A stretch of DNA of 64,000 nucleotides, from positions 62,001 through 126,000 of the forward strand of contig NZ_JARFYN010000001.1 in assembly GCF_030272695.1 (NCBI RefSeq). Reading direction: 5' to 3'. The DNA comes from Martinezella calliandrae. Lineage in GTDB: Bacteria > Pseudomonadota > Alphaproteobacteria > Rhizobiales > Rhizobiaceae. Below, piece after piece: positions 51,101-61,479 of the stretch. Position numbers and translations under genes: made by a program. Within the stretch, counting starts at the first letter, position 1. The number at the start of each line of letters is the position of its first letter. A model generated the notes under the pieces. That model ran no database searches. It was not told where the DNA came from and saw only the letters and a list, made by a program, of their open reading frames with translations.

Positions 51101-51329
51101 CTCGCTCGCATTCATCCTCGGCGTCATGCCGCTGGCAATCGCGAACGGCGCCGGCTCCGGCAGCCAGAACTCGATCGGCATCGGCGTCATGGGCGGCATG
51201 ATTTCGGCTACGGTGCTCGGCATCTTCTTCATCCCGTTGCTCTTTGTCTCTGTCCGCCGCATCTTCAAGGGTGGAAGGCGGCCGACAAGCACCGCGGCAT
51301 CGGAGCCAGCCCCAGACACGGCGCATTAA
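48183..51329 (+). CDS. acrB: RND multidrug efflux permease (AcrB-like)
   Basis: HAE-1 family inner-membrane pump of 1,048 residues. Starts [19 protein letters not shown]4 holds the proton-relay Asp pair in [13 protein letters not shown]; twelve helices and two large periplasmic loops are in the expected places. Ten bases after acrA, same operon. Length and motifs are those of AcrB/MexB-type pumps for hydrophobic drugs, bile-like or plant compounds. Confidence 0.95.
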   Translation: MSRFFIDRPIFAWVIAIIIMLAGALSIFTLSISQYPQIAPTTVRITATYSGADAQTVENSVTKVIEQGMTGIDNLDYMASTSTSTGQASISLTFTNKANPDVAQMQVQNKLQLVTAQLPQSVQSTGITVSKSTSNFLMVIGFVSTDGKLNSNDLADYVNSTLNDTLKRVPGVGDTQLFGAGYAMRIWIDPDKLAKYQLMTSDVVSAIQAQNTQVSTGQLGALPQMPGQQLNATVTAKSRLQTPEQFDNIILKSQSNGSLVRLNDVARVELGADSYTSSSAFNNQPSAGLAVMLASGANAINTAEAVQSTINSLKQTLPPNVEVVYPYDTTPFVKLSIEDVVKTLFEAIVLVFIVMFVFLQNIRATLIPTLAVPIVLLGTFGVLSAFGYSINTLTMFGMVLAIGLLVDDAIVVVENVERVMEEEGLSPREATIKSMQEITGALIGIATVLSAVFIPMAFFSGSVGVIYRQFSVTIVSAMILSVIVALILTPALCATILKKPEHGAKERGLFGLFNRNFDRGVRGYQYSVRRIIKGAPFFLVLFLLIAGVVGYLFNHLSSSFLPDEDQGILITSVQLPPGATDYRTKNVLAQVRQYYLEKEKPYVDAVFTVAGFGFNGQGQNVGLAFIKLKDFAERQTKESKAQAIAGRAMGAFSKIKDGSVFALAPPAIPGFGSSAGFDFFIKDINSAGHDQLIAARNQLLGAAGKNPKLFGTRPNGQEDTPQYSVVIDQEKASALNIKLSDIDATLSTAWGSTYVNDFIDRGRVKKVYVQADAKFRMQPEDFDRWYVRNSDGAMVPFSAFASGKWTYGSPRLERYNGSSAVEIQGAAAPGVSSGDAMNQIDQIMASLPPGFSREWTSLSAQEKLSGNQASQLYAISILVVFLALAALYESWSIPLAVMLSVPIGIFGALLAATLFGQSNDVYFKVGLLTTIGLAAKNAILIVEFAIEQQNNGKDLVPATLEAARQRLRPILMTSLAFILGVMPLAIANGAGSGSQNSIGIGVMGGMISATVLGIFFIPLLFVSVRRIFKGGRRPTSTAASEPAPDTAH

Positions 51330-51365
51330 GAAGCGCCACCTGCATGCTTTAAGGGAGGAAATACT

Positions 51366-52388
51366 GTGATCAAGACCTTGATGATCGAAGCGGAAAACGT
51401 CACGCGCTTCCACGACATCGCGGAAGCGCCGCTGGGCGTCGGCCAGGTCCGTGTCGGCGTCCGGCACATTGGCCTCTGCGGCAGCGATCTTAACACCTTC
51501 AAGGGCCTCAACCCGCTTGTGAAGCTGCCGCGCATTCCCGGCCATGAAATCGGCGGTGAGATCATCGCCGTCGGCCCCGGTGTCGATCCTGCCTATACGC
51601 CCGGCCGCCGTGTCATCGTCATGCCCTATACCAATTGCGGAGAGTGCACCTCCTGCCGCAAGGGCCGGCTCAACGCCTGCCGCTACAACAAGACGCTTGG
51701 TGTGCAACAGGATGGCGGACTGGCCGAGGAGATCGTGCTGCCGGCCGAAAAGCTGATCCTCAACGACAGGCTGCCGCCCCGTCATCTGGCCCTAGTCGAG
51801 CCGCTATCGGTCGGCTTTCACGCGGTCGAACGCGGCCGGGTGGCGAAAGGTGATCGCGTCGTCGTGCTTGGCTGCGGCATGATCGGCATGGGCGTCCTGA
51901 TCGCGGCAGTCGCCCGCGGCGCCGAAGTCATCGCCGTCGATCTCAGCGAGGGAAAACGCGCGCTTGCCCGGCAATTCGGCGCCGTCGAGGCGATCGATGC
52001 GGGCGGCGAAGACGTTGTCGCCAGGGTCAGCGAATTGACTGGCGATGACGGTGTGGATATCGCTTTCGAGGCCGTCGGCCTGCCCGCAACCTTCACGCAG
52101 GCCATCGATCTCGCCTGCTTCGGCGGCCGTGTCGTCTATGTCGGCTATTCCAAGGCGCCGGTCACCTACCAGACGCAGTTCTTCAACCTGAAAGAACTCG
52201 ACATCATGGGCTCCCGCAACGCCCTGATGCGCGACTTTCAGAACGTCATCAGCCATCTCGAGACGATCGGTGACAAAGCCGACGCGCTGATCTCCAAGGT
52301 CTTTCCCTTTGAAGAGGCCGAGAAAGCGCTACCCTATTGGGACAGTCACCGCAACGCGCTGAAGATTGTGATCGAGCGCAGCGCCTGA
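51366..52388 (+). CDS. Zinc-dependent medium-chain alcohol dehydrogenase
   Basis: MDR-family dehydrogenase of 340 residues. Catalytic zinc ligands in C-G-S-D (about 38) and G-H-E (about 59-61); structural zinc cysteines in C-G-E-C-T-S-C-R-K-G-R-L-N-A-C. Rossmann motif V-V-V-L-G-C-G-M-I-G-M-G. By pattern closest to the sorbitol/threonine dehydrogenase-like group with RspB/GatD-like members. GGGAGGA eight bases before GTG 51366 gives the start. It follows acrB by 36 bases and might be co-transcribed, but its role in efflux is unclear. Confidence 0.87.
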   Translation: MIKTLMIEAENVTRFHDIAEAPLGVGQVRVGVRHIGLCGSDLNTFKGLNPLVKLPRIPGHEIGGEIIAVGPGVDPAYTPGRRVIVMPYTNCGECTSCRKGRLNACRYNKTLGVQQDGGLAEEIVLPAEKLILNDRLPPRHLALVEPLSVGFHAVERGRVAKGDRVVVLGCGMIGMGVLIAAVARGAEVIAVDLSEGKRALARQFGAVEAIDAGGEDVVARVSELTGDDGVDIAFEAVGLPATFTQAIDLACFGGRVVYVGYSKAPVTYQTQFFNLKELDIMGSRNALMRDFQNVISHLETIGDKADALISKVFPFEEAEKALPYWDSHRNALKIVIERSA

Positions 52389-52418
52389 CATTCGCACGCA
52401 CATTTCTAAACCTGCCAC

Positions 52419-55400
52419 TCAGGTCGGCAGCGGGGATACCGGCTGTCGCTTCGTCGACCACCTGGCGTGGAGCTTGGCCAGCATCAGGTAGATGATCGGC
52501 GTCGTGTAGAGCGTCAGGACCTGCGAGACGATCAGGCCGCCGACGATGGTAATGCCGAGGGGGCGACGGAGTTCTGCGCCGGGGCCAGTGGCGATGATCA
52601 GCGGAATGGCGCCCATCAGGGCGGCGAGCGTGGTCATCAGGATCGGGCGGAAGCGCTTCAGGCAGGCTTCATAGATCGCCTCTTCCGATGGCAGGCCGAG
52701 GTTGCGTTCACCCTGCAACGCGAAATCCACCATCATGATGCCGTTCTTCTTAACGATGCCGATCAACAGAATGATGCCGATGAAGGCGATAATCGTCAGT
52801 TCCGTGCCGCTGATGACCAGCGCCAGCAGCGCACCAAGACCGGCTGAAGGCAGCGTTGAAATGATCGTCAGCGGATGCGCGAGGCTCTCGTAGAGGATGC
52901 CGAGGACGATGTAGACCGTCAGCAGCGCCGCCAGAAGCAACAGCGGCTGGCTACTTGTGGATTGGGTCACGCTGGCCGCATCGCCGGCGAAATCCGCGTG
53001 TAGCGTATCCGGCAAGTGCATTTCGAGCACCGCCTTCTGAATGGCATCATTTGCTACTTCCAGCACAGTGTTGAGCGCCAGATTGTAGGAGATGGTTACG
53101 GAAGGATATTGCCCCTGGTGATTGACCACCAGCGGCGCTAGCGTCCGATCGACCGACGCCACGGCACTCAGCGGAATCTGAGTACCACCCGACGCTGGCA
53201 CATAAAGCTTGGAGATATCGTTGGGATCACGGGCGTAGCTGGGATCGGCCTCCAGCACGACGCGATATTGATTGCGCTGGGTATAGATGGTCGAGACCTG
53301 CCGCTGCGCGAAGGCATTGTTCAGCGCAGCGTCGATCGACTGGATGCTGACGCCAAGGCGCGAGGCTTCGCCGCGGTTGATATTGACCGTAGCCTGCAGG
53401 CCATTCGGCTGCCGGTCGGTGGCGACGTCAGTGAGCTGCGACAGGGCCTGCAGGCGTTCGAGCACTTTCGGTGCCCATTCCACCAGCTCATCATAATTCG
53501 CGCCCCAGAGCGTGAACTGATATTGCGACTGCGACTGACGCGCGCCCGCGCGGATGTCGCCCGGCGAAAACAGAAAGGTGCTGAGCCCGGGAATGGCCAT
53601 GAGCTGCTTGCGCAGCCGGTCGATCACCTGGTCGGTCGCGACGCGTTCCGACGCGGGCTTCAGCGATATGAACAATTGCCCGCGATTGACCGAACTGGAA
53701 AAGCCGCCACCACCCACGGACGAGCCGACACCGGAGACGGCCGGATCGGCCGCGACCATATCGGCCGCCTGCTGCTGCAGCTTGACCATGGCCGGATAGG
53801 AGATATCAGTCGCCGCCTCCGTGCCGCCCTGTATATAGCCCGTGTCGTCCTGCGGAATGAAACCCTTCGGCACTTTCACATAGAGATAGCCGGACATGAC
53901 GACGCAGGCGAGGATGACCAGGATTGAGAGCACTCGATGATGCAATACCGCCTTCAACGTCCGGCCGTAGAAATTGGTGATCGCACCCAGCGTTCCTTCG
54001 ATGATCCGGCCAAATAGGCCAGGCCGTGCCACCTTATCGTACGCCCGCAGCCGATGGCCACAGATCATCGGCGTCAGGGTCAGCGACACCAGTGTGGAAA
54101 CGACGATGGTGAAGCCGAGCGTCAGCGAGAAGGTCTGGAAGAACCGTCCGACGATGCCGCCCATGAAAAACAGCGGAATGAAAGCTGCGAGCAGTGACAG
54201 GCTGATCGAAACGACGGTGAAACCGATCTGCTTCGCGCCCTCGAGCGCCGCCTTCATCGGCTTCATGCCGGTTTCGAGATTCGCGTAGATATTCTCGATC
54301 ATCACGATAGCGTCGTCGACGACGAAGCCGACGGAGACTGCAAGCGCCATCAGCGACAGATTGTCGATCGACAGTCCGACGAGCCACATGGCCGCAAAGG
54401 TGCCGCAGAGCGACAGCGGCACGGTGACGCCAGCCGCGAATGTCGTCGTGGCGCGCCGCAGAAAGACGAACACGACGCCCATGACCAGGCAGATGGTGGC
54501 AAGCAGCGTCCATTGCATATCGGTGACGCTGGCATGGATCGTCGTGGTGCGGTCTGAGAGAACCGCAATGTGGACGCCGGCCGGGATGAGCCGCTGCAAC
54601 TCAGGGATCAGCGCCTGGACGCCATCGACCGTGGCGATGACGTTGGCATCCGCCTCCTTCGTGATGTTCAGCAGCACCGCAGGCTTGCCGTCATACCAGG
54701 CATCCGAGCGGCTGTTGCGAACACCGGGCTCGACGGTGGCGATGTCGGAAAGGCGTACAGCCGTGCCGTCGCCGCTGCGAATGACAATCCGGCCATAAGC
54801 CTCCGGTGTCCGTAGCTGGCTATTCATGGAAATCGAGAACGCCGCGCTATTGCCGTCGATCGAGCCGATGGGACCGAGCACATTGGCTTTGACGATTGCG
54901 GTGCGGATATTGTCCAGCGATAGACCCATGGCGGAAAGGCGGTCGGGATCGAGCCTGACGCGCACGGCGGGCTGGTCGGCACCGCTGACCGTGACGCCGC
55001 CAACGCCGTCCACCTGGGAAATTCGCTGCACCACCACCGTATCGGCAGCGTCGTAGATCGCGCTCGGTGACACATTGTCCGATGTCAGCGCCAGGATCAG
55101 GACCGGCGCCGCCGCCGGGTTGATCTTGCGGAAGGAGGGCAATGTCGGCAAATCCCCCGGCAGGTCGGTCGCCGCCGCGTTCAGCGCTGCTTGAACGTCT
55201 TGGGCTGCACCGTCGACGCTGCGCGACAGATCGAATTGCGCGACGATGCTGCTCGATCCCAGCGAGCTGACCGAGGTCAACTGCGTGATGCCGGCGATAG
55301 TGCCGAGATGCCGCTCGAGTGGCGCTGCGACGCTCGCCGCCATGCTGGCAGGGTCGGCGCCCGGACGGCTGGCGGAGACCACGATCGTCGGCAGATCGAC

Positions 55401-55517
55401 CGTCGGCAGGCTGGCGACCGGCAGGAAACGGTAGGCGACGATGCCGAGAATCATCAGCCCGATCGCCAGAAGCGTCGTTCCGACAGGACGTTTGATGAAC
55501 GGCTCGGAGAGGCTCAT
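52419..55517 (-). CDS. mdtC: RND efflux permease (MdtC-like)
   Basis: HAE-1 family permease of 1,032 residues. N-terminus L-S-E-P-F-I-K-R-P-V-G-T-T-L-L-A; TM4 region S-V-G-F-V-V-D-D-A-I-V-M-I-E-N with the Asp pair; P-F-x-x-P-S motif region present. In MdtB/MdtC systems two different permeases form the trimer. Its start overlaps the upstream permease stop by four bases. Third gene of the MdtABC-like operon. Confidence 0.93.
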   Translation of the reverse strand: MSLSEPFIKRPVGTTLLAIGLMILGIVAYRFLPVASLPTVDLPTIVVSASRPGADPASMAASVAAPLERHLGTIAGITQLTSVSSLGSSSIVAQFDLSRSVDGAAQDVQAALNAAATDLPGDLPTLPSFRKINPAAAPVLILALTSDNVSPSAIYDAADTVVVQRISQVDGVGGVTVSGADQPAVRVRLDPDRLSAMGLSLDNIRTAIVKANVLGPIGSIDGNSAAFSISMNSQLRTPEAYGRIVIRSGDGTAVRLSDIATVEPGVRNSRSDAWYDGKPAVLLNITKEADANVIATVDGVQALIPELQRLIPAGVHIAVLSDRTTTIHASVTDMQWTLLATICLVMGVVFVFLRRATTTFAAGVTVPLSLCGTFAAMWLVGLSIDNLSLMALAVSVGFVVDDAIVMIENIYANLETGMKPMKAALEGAKQIGFTVVSISLSLLAAFIPLFFMGGIVGRFFQTFSLTLGFTIVVSTLVSLTLTPMICGHRLRAYDKVARPGLFGRIIEGTLGAITNFYGRTLKAVLHHRVLSILVILACVVMSGYLYVKVPKGFIPQDDTGYIQGGTEAATDISYPAMVKLQQQAADMVAADPAVSGVGSSVGGGGFSSSVNRGQLFISLKPASERVATDQVIDRLRKQLMAIPGLSTFLFSPGDIRAGARQSQSQYQFTLWGANYDELVEWAPKVLERLQALSQLTDVATDRQPNGLQATVNINRGEASRLGVSIQSIDAALNNAFAQRQVSTIYTQRNQYRVVLEADPSYARDPNDISKLYVPASGGTQIPLSAVASVDRTLAPLVVNHQGQYPSVTISYNLALNTVLEVANDAIQKAVLEMHLPDTLHADFAGDAASVTQSTSSQPLLLLAALLTVYIVLGILYESLAHPLTIISTLPSAGLGALLALVISGTELTIIAFIGIILLIGIVKKNGIMMVDFALQGERNLGLPSEEAIYEACLKRFRPILMTTLAALMGAIPLIIATGPGAELRRPLGITIVGGLIVSQVLTLYTTPIIYLMLAKLHARWSTKRQPVSPLPT

Positions 55518-58500
55518 GTCCCGCCACCTACGGCTTTGTCCAGTTCAGGAGCCGGTGCGCCGGTCGGCCGTCCGACAACGCGAGCGCGCAGGCTTTCGAA
55601 GGCAAGATAAATCACCGGCGTCGTATAGAGCGTTAGAAGCTGCGACAGCACAAGGCCGCCGATGATGGTGATACCGAGCGGAATGCGCAGCTCCGCCCCG
55701 GTACCATGCGCTAGCGCCAGCGGCAGCGCACCGAAGAGCGCGGCGAGCGTCGTCATCATGATTGGACGGAAACGCAGGATCGAGGCTTTCAAGATCGCCT
55801 CGCGCGGCGCCAACCCTTCCTTGCGTTCGGCCTCCAGCGCGAAGTCGATCATCATGATCGCATTTTTCTTGACGATGCCCATCAGCAGCACGATGCCGAT
55901 CAGGGCGATGATCGACAAGTCTTGGCCGAACAGCATCAGCGCCAGCAGCGCACCGACGCCCGCCGACGGCAAGGTTGAGAGGATCGTCACGGGATGCACG
56001 GCGCTTTCATAAAGCAGGCCGAGAACAATATAAATCGTCACGACAGCCGCCAGAATCAGCCAGGGCTCGCCGGCGAGCGACGAGGCGAACTCTTGCGCAT
56101 CGCCTGAATAATTGCGTTGGATCGAACTCGGCATGCCGATATCGCGTTCCGCCGCCTGGATCTCCGTGACGGCTTCGCTGAGCGAGGCGCCCTTGGCAAG
56201 ATCGAAACTCAGGGTCACGGCCGGGAACTGCTCGTCGTGGCTGATGACCAGCGGCGCTGTCATGAACGTGGCCGTCGTAAAGGCGTTGAGCGGCACCTGC
56301 GTGTCGCCGGCGCCGGCGACATAGAGCTTGTCGAGCGATTTCGGGTCCGACTGATATTGCGGCGCAGCCTCGAGGATGACGCGGTACTGATTGGCTTGGC
56401 CGTAGATGGTGGCGATCTGGCGCTGGCCGAACGCATCGTTCAGGGTGTCGCTGACGGCCTGCATCGAGACGCCGAGGCGCGAGGCGGTTTCGCGGTCGAC
56501 ATCGACGAAGATGCGACCGCCGCCCATTTCGACTTCCGATGCGACATCGATCAGCTTCGGGCTCTGCTGCAGCCGCTGCACCAGCCTCTCCGCCCAGTCC
56601 ACCACTGTCGCCGTATCCGTGCCGGTCAGCGTATATTGATAGGGCGCGCGGCTGGCGCGCGTGCTGATCGAGATGCCGCGCACGCTCTGGAAGGTGACGT
56701 GGATGCCGGGCAGATCCGCAACTTCACCCCGCATGCGATCGATGATTTCGGCCGCCGAAGCAGAGCGCTGGTCCCTCGGCTTCAATATGAGGCTGAGATT
56801 GCCGGTGTTGAGTGTGAGGTTGCTGGCGCTGGTGCCGATGACCGAGACGATGCCTGTTACGTCAGCGTCCGTGCGCAGCCGGTCGGCCACGGTCTCCTGC
56901 GTCTGCTTCATCGCTTCGAATGAGGTGGTGGGCTCCGTCTCGACGACGGCGGTGATCAGGCCGGTATCCTGCGGCGGCAGGAAGCCTTTGGGAATGAAGA
57001 TGTAAAGAGCGATCGTAGCGGCAAGCGTCACCACTGTGACCGTCAGCATGAACGCGCTGCGGTCCACCGCCCAGACGAGACTGCGCCGATAGCCCTCGAT
57101 CAGCCGACCCATGCCGCGGTCGGTGCCCGCCAGGAAGCCACCGCGATCTTCCTTCGGCTTGCGCAGGATGCGCGCGCACATCATCGGCGTCAAAGTCAGA
57201 GAAACCGCTGCCGACACCACCACGGCGATGGTCAGTGTCAACGCGAACTCGCGGAACATGCGCCCGACGATACCGGTCATGAACAGCAATGGGATGAAGA
57301 CGGCGATTAGCGAGAAGGTCAGCGAGATAATGGTGAAGCCGATTTCGCCCGCACCCTTCAGAGCCGCCTGCATAGGACTCTCGCCCTCCTCGATATGGCG
57401 GGCGATATTCTCGATCATCACGATGGCGTCGTCGACGACGAAGCCGGTACCGATAGTAAGCGCCATGAGCGACAGATTGTCGAGGCTGAAGCCGGCGAAC
57501 CACATGACGCCAAAGGTCGCAATCAGCGACAACGGCAGCGCCACGCCGGCGATGAAGGTCGCGGTCACAGTTCGGAGGAACAGCAGAACGACGAGGATGA
57601 CCAGGCCGATGCTGACGACGAGCGTCCATTGCACGTCATGGATCGAAGCGCGGATCATGTCGGTGCGGTCGTTGACGATATCGAGCGATATGCCTGCAGG
57701 CAGCGCCTGCTTCAGTCGCGGGATCTGCTTCAGCACGCTCTCGACCGTCTGGATAACGTTGGCCCCCGGCTGGCGCATGATGTCGAGGATGACGGCCGGC
57801 TGGCCCTGGTACCAGGCGCCGACACGGTTGTTTTCCAGCCCTTCGACGACGGTGGCGACGTCCTTTAACTGCACCGGCGCATTGTTGCGATAGGCGACGA
57901 TGACGGATTTGTAGATGTTGGGATCGATGATCTGGTCATTGGCGGCGAGCGTGAAGCTCTGCTGAGTGCCGTCAAGTGCGCCCTTGGCGCCGGCAACGCT
58001 GGCATTGGTGATCGCAGTGCGCAGATCCTCCAGCGCCAAACCATAGGAGGCAAGTCGCGGCAGGTCGGCCTGGATGCGGATGGCTGGCTTGACGCCGCCC
58101 TGGATGCTGACATTGCCGACCCCCGAAACTTCGCTGAGCCGCTGCGCCATCATCGTATCGGCGAAATCGCTGAGTTCACGGATCGAATAGCTCTTGGAGC
58201 GTAGCGCCAGCGTGACGATCGGCGTATCGGCCGGGTTCACCTTCGAATAGGTCGGCGGATAGGGCAGCGTGCGCGGCAGCGTCGAGCCGGCAGCGTTGAT
58301 CGCCGCCTGCACGTCCTGAGCCGCCCCGTCAATGTCGCGGCCGAGATCGAATTGCAGGGTGATCTGGCTGATACCGAAGGCGCTGGATGAGGTCATCGAC
58401 GCCAAGGACGGAATCTGGCCGAGTGGCCGCTCCAACGGCGCGGTCACCAACGCCGCCATCGTATCCGGATCGGCGCCCGGCAATTGCGTCGTCACCTCTA

Positions 58501-58633
58501 TCGTCGGAAAATCCACCTGCGGCAGCGGCGCGACCGGCAGGAAGAGAAAACCGAGAATGCCGCCCAACAAAATGGCCACCCCGAGAAGCGAAGTGGCGAT
58601 CGGCCTGGATATGAAGAGCGACGAGACGTTCAT
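55514..58633 (-). CDS. mdtB: RND efflux permease (MdtB-like)
   Basis: HAE-1 family permease of 1,039 residues. N-terminus V-S-S-L-F-I-S-R-P-I-A-T-S-L-L; TM4 with T-G-F-V-V-D-D-A-I-V-M-I-E-N. Strongly related to the downstream permease along the whole length, as expected for an MdtB/MdtC pair. Four-base overlaps on both sides show one operon. The Gly/Pro-rich C-terminal tail ends A-P-E-L-D-K-A-V-G-G-G-T. Confidence 0.93.
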   Translation of the reverse strand: MNVSSLFISRPIATSLLGVAILLGGILGFLFLPVAPLPQVDFPTIEVTTQLPGADPDTMAALVTAPLERPLGQIPSLASMTSSSAFGISQITLQFDLGRDIDGAAQDVQAAINAAGSTLPRTLPYPPTYSKVNPADTPIVTLALRSKSYSIRELSDFADTMMAQRLSEVSGVGNVSIQGGVKPAIRIQADLPRLASYGLALEDLRTAITNASVAGAKGALDGTQQSFTLAANDQIIDPNIYKSVIVAYRNNAPVQLKDVATVVEGLENNRVGAWYQGQPAVILDIMRQPGANVIQTVESVLKQIPRLKQALPAGISLDIVNDRTDMIRASIHDVQWTLVVSIGLVILVVLLFLRTVTATFIAGVALPLSLIATFGVMWFAGFSLDNLSLMALTIGTGFVVDDAIVMIENIARHIEEGESPMQAALKGAGEIGFTIISLTFSLIAVFIPLLFMTGIVGRMFREFALTLTIAVVVSAAVSLTLTPMMCARILRKPKEDRGGFLAGTDRGMGRLIEGYRRSLVWAVDRSAFMLTVTVVTLAATIALYIFIPKGFLPPQDTGLITAVVETEPTTSFEAMKQTQETVADRLRTDADVTGIVSVIGTSASNLTLNTGNLSLILKPRDQRSASAAEIIDRMRGEVADLPGIHVTFQSVRGISISTRASRAPYQYTLTGTDTATVVDWAERLVQRLQQSPKLIDVASEVEMGGGRIFVDVDRETASRLGVSMQAVSDTLNDAFGQRQIATIYGQANQYRVILEAAPQYQSDPKSLDKLYVAGAGDTQVPLNAFTTATFMTAPLVISHDEQFPAVTLSFDLAKGASLSEAVTEIQAAERDIGMPSSIQRNYSGDAQEFASSLAGEPWLILAAVVTIYIVLGLLYESAVHPVTILSTLPSAGVGALLALMLFGQDLSIIALIGIVLLMGIVKKNAIMMIDFALEAERKEGLAPREAILKASILRFRPIMMTTLAALFGALPLALAHGTGAELRIPLGITIIGGLVLSQLLTLYTTPVIYLAFESLRARVVGRPTGAPAPELDKAVGGGT

Positions 58634-60129
58634 TGCTGTCGTGTCGTTGAACTGGTGACGGCAGCATCGTTGCCGTCAGTATTGGCGTTGGAATTGGTGT
58701 TGTTAGCGCCGGCACCGTCTGCGTTCTGTCGGCGGTGACCACCAGTGCCACCGCCCTGGCCGCTATGCTGGCGGTGCGGCCGTTGGCCATCGTTGGCGGC
58801 GTTGCCGGGCGTCTGAGCCTGGTTGTTTTGCGTTGCGTTTACGGCAACCGGCTGGCCCTCGGTAACAGGGGTCGTCACAGCCGGTGCGGCTGCGCCGGCC
58901 GCGGCGGAAATCTCCACTTTCGATCCATCCTGCAGACGGGCAAAGCCTGTCGTCACCACCTTGTCGCCGGGGACGACGCCATCGGCAATGACGGCCTGCA
59001 CGTCGTCCTGCTGGCGCACCTTCACCGGCTTCATGGCAACCGTCTGATCCTGTCGGATGATGTAGACGAAGGTGCCGTTCGGTCCGCGCTGCACCGCGGC
59101 GGTCGGAATGACCGTCACGCCCTTTAGCGTCTCGACCAACAGACGCGCGTTGACGAAGGCGCCAGGCCACAATGCCAGCTTGTCGTTCGGGAAATTGGCC
59201 TTCAGTCTCACCGTGCCCGTGGTTGGGTCGACCTGATTGTCGACCACTGCCAACGTGCCGTTATCGACCACTGTCTGACCGTCGCTAGCGATCGCCTGGA
59301 CCGAAAGTGTGCCCGCTGCACTTGCCGCGTTCACACGGGCAAGCTGCTGCTGCGGAACGGAAAACAGGACGGAAATCGGCTTGATCTGCGACAGCGTCAC
59401 GATGCCCGTCGCGTCCGACGCGCTGACGAGATTGCCGACGTCGACATTGCGGATGCCGGTACGCCCGTCGATCGGCGCCTTGATCGTCGTGTAGTCAAGT
59501 GTCGCTTGCGCACTCTCAATGGCTGCCTGGTCGGACTGGAGCTGAGCCGTATATTGCGCCACTAAGGATGTCGAGGTGTCGACCTGCTGTTGGGTACCGG
59601 AAGCGGTCGCCACCATGCGCTGAAAACGCTCGAGATCGCGTTTCGCGCCGGCCAGCAACGCCTCGTCCTGCGCCTTCTTGCCGACGGCCTGGTCGAGCTG
59701 GGCCTTGTAGACGGCGGCGTCGATGCGGGCGATGACGTCGCCCTTCTTGATGTCCTGGCCTTCCTCGAAATCGATTTCGACCACCTTGCCGCTGACCTGG
59801 GCGCGCACCGTTACCGTGTTCAGCGCCTTCACCGAGCCGACGCCGTCGATATAGACCGGCACATCAGCGGATTTCGCATCCGCCGCCAGCACTGGAACGG
59901 GACCCGTGAATTGCGAAAGGCCGCCGCGCCGCCGTCCGCCGGCCTGGCCTGCGCCCTGCCCTTGATTGCCAGGGCGTTCACCCTGGGCCTGCTCATTGGG
60001 CTGAGCCGTACTATGATAGCCGAGCAGCCGCTCGGCGCTTCCGAACCAGCGATCGCGTGTCACATAGGCGCTGTAGGCCACTGCGCCGATCATTGCTGCC
60101 GATATCAGGACCCGAAATGTCCGAGCCAT
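58630..60129 (-). CDS. mdtA: RND efflux periplasmic adaptor (MdtA-like)
   Basis: Membrane fusion protein of 499 residues. Single N-terminal membrane anchor (about 5-22), then a Gln/Gly/Arg-rich linker (about 40-75), lipoyl-hairpin-barrel domains (V-T-V-R-A-Q-V-S-G-K-V, I-K-A-P-I-D-G-R-T-G), and a long low-complexity Gln/Asn/Gly/His tail after about residue 425 that is unusual for MdtA. I start at ATG 60129 with AAGGAAGG upstream; ATG 60147 has no such site. The operon runs mdtA-mdtB-mdtC. Confidence 0.88.
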   Translation of the reverse strand: MARTFRVLISAAMIGAVAYSAYVTRDRWFGSAERLLGYHSTAQPNEQAQGERPGNQGQGAGQAGGRRRGGLSQFTGPVPVLAADAKSADVPVYIDGVGSVKALNTVTVRAQVSGKVVEIDFEEGQDIKKGDVIARIDAAVYKAQLDQAVGKKAQDEALLAGAKRDLERFQRMVATASGTQQQVDTSTSLVAQYTAQLQSDQAAIESAQATLDYTTIKAPIDGRTGIRNVDVGNLVSASDATGIVTLSQIKPISVLFSVPQQQLARVNAASAAGTLSVQAIASDGQTVVDNGTLAVVDNQVDPTTGTVRLKANFPNDKLALWPGAFVNARLLVETLKGVTVIPTAAVQRGPNGTFVYIIRQDQTVAMKPVKVRQQDDVQAVIADGVVPGDKVVTTGFARLQDGSKVEISAAAGAAAPAVTTPVTEGQPVAVNATQNNQAQTPGNAANDGQRPHRQHSGQGGGTGGHRRQNADGAGANNTNSNANTDGNDAAVTSSTTRQQ

Positions 60130-60371
60130 CAACATACCTTCCTTCACAGCTCCGGCTATACCGATACCGGCGCGATATTGGCGCGACTTTAGCTTGCAGC
60201 TCGTCGCTTAGGAATTTGGTATGGCCATTAAATTTTGTCCATTTTTGTGCGGCTTAGCGCAACAAACTGTTACATTGGACGAAAACTAGGGTTGTGGTTG
60301 CAAATGAACAATCGGCAACGCACGCCCTAACTGTCCTACCCCGAAGCCGTTGCGCGAATGGCCTTTGAGCA

Positions 60372-61358
60372 CTACATCCGCACGATCAGGCGGCCGCGAA
60401 TTTTCCCCGCCAGAATGGCCTTGGCGGCGTCCGGCAAATCGTCCAGCGTGATTTCCCTGACGAAACGGTCATAGGCCGAAAAATCGAACAATTCGGCGAT
60501 ACGTGCCCAGGCGGCGATACGCCGCTCATAGGGCTGCATGACGCTGTCGATGCCGAGAAGCGCGACGCCGCGCAGGATGAAGGGCAGGACATTGGTCTCA
60601 AACATCACGCCGCCGACATTGCCGATGGCGGCAACGGCGCCGTGATGTCTGACCTGCTTCAGAAGCTTGCCGAGCATGGCCCCGCCAACCGAATCAATGG
60701 CTGCGGCCCAGCGGGCGCTTTCGAGCGGCTTGTCCGCCGCAGCGAAGAACTCTTCGCGGCTAATGATCGTCTTTGCCCCGAGCGCCTTTAGTTCCTTCGA
60801 CAGATGCGGGCGACCGGAGATTGCCGCGACCTCATAACCGAGTTTCCAAAGCAGATGGATTGCGACCGTGCCGACGCCGCCGCCTGCGCCCGTCACCAGC
60901 ACTTCGCCGTCGCCGGGTTTCAGGCCGTTGGCTTCCAGGCGATCGACCGCGAGCATCGCCGTCAGCCCCGCTGTTCCCATGACCATGGCGTCGCGTGTCG
61001 AAAGCCCTTCTGCAAGCGGCACCAACCAGTCACCGAAGACCCTGGCCTTTTCGGCATAGCCGCCCCAATGGTTCTCGCCGACACGCCAGCCTGTGAGCAC
61101 GACCTTCTGGCCGGCGCGATAACGCAGATCGGCGCTCTCGATCACTGTCGCGGAAAAATCGACGCCGGCGACATGCGGATATGTGCGCACCAGACCACCG
61201 GCCCCCGTCAGGCACAGGCCATCCTTGTAATTGACGTCGGCCCATTCCACCGCAACCGTGACATTGCCCTCAGGCAATCGATCATCGTCGAGCGTCTGCA
61301 CGGACGAGGAGACGACGCCCGCGGCGTCGCGTTCCGTAACAAGAGCCTTAAAACTCAT
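60372..61358 (-). CDS. acuI: AcuI/YhdH-type MDR oxidoreductase
   Basis: NADPH-dependent zinc-less medium-chain reductase of 328 residues. Features: N-Y-K-D-G-L-C-L-T-G at about 45-54, P-H-V-A-G-V-D-F-S-A-T-V, the Rossmann turn V-T-G-A-G-G-G-V-G-T-V-A-I-H-L-L, and L-L-G-I-D-S-V near the C-terminus; this pattern is that of acrylyl-CoA reductase AcuI and YhdH. AAGGA seven bases before ATG 61358. Likely reduces an acrylyl-CoA-like or quinone-like substrate. No DMSP genes are nearby, so physiological role is open. Confidence 0.88.
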   Translation of the reverse strand: MSFKALVTERDAAGVVSSSVQTLDDDRLPEGNVTVAVEWADVNYKDGLCLTGAGGLVRTYPHVAGVDFSATVIESADLRYRAGQKVVLTGWRVGENHWGGYAEKARVFGDWLVPLAEGLSTRDAMVMGTAGLTAMLAVDRLEANGLKPGDGEVLVTGAGGGVGTVAIHLLWKLGYEVAAISGRPHLSKELKALGAKTIISREEFFAAADKPLESARWAAAIDSVGGAMLGKLLKQVRHHGAVAAIGNVGGVMFETNVLPFILRGVALLGIDSVMQPYERRIAAWARIAELFDFSAYDRFVREITLDDLPDAAKAILAGKIRGRLIVRM

Positions 61359-61479
61359 CGGGCAGTCCTTGTGTTCATATAGGTGAAGTTAGGGCGGGAT
61401 GACGACAATTCATCCCATCTGCCTCAAGCGATTGCTGGCGTCGCGATCCGCGGCGCCACCAGTATGGAATTAGGTTTTG

